DNA from: Onchocerca lupi
Lineage: Eukaryota > Nematoda > Chromadorea > Rhabditida > Onchocercidae
Direction of reading: 5' to 3'
Assembly (NCBI GenBank): GCA_028564675.1
Contig: JAOVVO010000474.1
Span: 1-64,000, forward strand
DNA length: 64,000 bases
Within the stretch, counting starts at the first letter, position 1, and each line of letters begins with the position of its first letter. This document shows positions 63,600 to 64,000 of this stretch, in pieces. The notes under the pieces are model-generated. The model saw nothing but the letters and a program-made list of their open reading frames with translations, had not been told where the DNA came from and ran no database searches. The position numbers and the translations under genes were made by a program.

Positions 63600-64000
63600 T
63601 CCAAATGTTATTTTATTTAAGTTTAATGTCAAATCAATTTTCAAGTGTTGTGAAAATGGCATAACATTATTTCAAATGTTATATAATTTTCAAATGCTAT
63701 GTTATTAAATTAATAATAATATAATATCTAATATTATGTTATTATCAATTTTCAAATGTTAAATTTTCAAATATCGTATCATTTCCAAATGTTATATTAT
63801 TTTCAAATATTTTATTATTTCCAAATGTCATGTTATTTAAATTAATAATAATAAAGCACTCAATTTTATAGCCAGATAACATCTGAAAATTATATAATAT
63901 TTGAAAATCAATAAAAATTAATTTTCAACTGTTATACGATTTTCAAATGATATGTTTTTAAATTAAGAATGACATAACATTTAATGTTAAATGTTGTGTT
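63600..64000. repeat. AT-rich minisatellite running off the window
   Basis: The core TTTTCAAATGTTATATTATT and variants (TTTCCAAATGTTA, TTTTCAACTGTTA, TTTTCAAATGATA) recur a dozen or more times at 15-25 base spacing, mixed with AAATTAATAATAAT. The array continues beyond position 64,000. Confidence 0.75.

Noticed and set aside
1..64000. Transfer of endosymbiont (Wolbachia) DNA into the nuclear genome
   Set aside because: No compact bacterial-type coding sequence or ribosome-binding sites seen; all recognised genes are eukaryotic and spliced.

Overview
This window looks like nuclear DNA from a parasitic nematode, most likely a spirurid or filarial worm. It is very AT-rich, full of poly-A/T tracts and short minisatellites. 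Its genes are split into many short exons with GT/AG borders, and most start codons lie a few bases after a TTTYCAG-type acceptor, as expected when a spliced leader is added in trans. The species is inferred; no species-specific sequence is claimed. There is no sign of bacterial operons, CRISPR or phage.

Layout. Bases 1-10,633 hold most of a TMEM131 orthologue on the minus strand (ER collagen-secretion factor), running off the left edge in its cytosolic tail. Bases 10,660-22,400 are a gene-poor stretch with a near-perfect 54-bp-arm palindrome (10,921-11,053), low-complexity repeats and a damaged BEL/Pao-type LTR retrotransposon (19,169-21,757) with 5-bp target duplications and an internal inversion. 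Bases 22,402-23,674 encode the ubiquitin-ribosomal protein L40 fusion. Several minisatellites follow, then an unrecognised proline-rich basic protein (25,705-27,486).

From 29,663 to 58,343 six minus-strand genes lie head to tail: PRMT7 arginine methyltransferase, the ANKMY2/DAF-25 ankyrin-MYND protein, the splicing factor CCDC12, mitochondrial ribosomal protein uL22m, a neutral sphingomyelinase of the SMPD2 type, and RWDD4. The 2.8-kb last intron of the uL22m gene carries a solo LTR of the same retroelement family and a frameshifted serine-rich retropseudogene candidate. On the plus strand, cytochrome c oxidase subunit 6A (59,606-60,372) is divergent from RWDD4. The rest (60,373-64,000) has no gene I can support and ends in an AT-rich minisatellite that runs off the edge.

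The genes are mostly housekeeping: translation, splicing, respiration, lipid signalling, arginine methylation, ubiquitin. Two bear on nematode biology: TMEM131 (collagen export, hence cuticle) and DAF-25 (ciliary guanylyl-cyclase trafficking, dauer signalling in C. elegans). Short spacings suggest possible operons (RWDD4-SMPD2, uL22m-CCDC12, DAF-25-PRMT7). The most unusual structures are the inverted retroelement, the three-copy palindrome, and overlapping upstream ATGs at several start codons.
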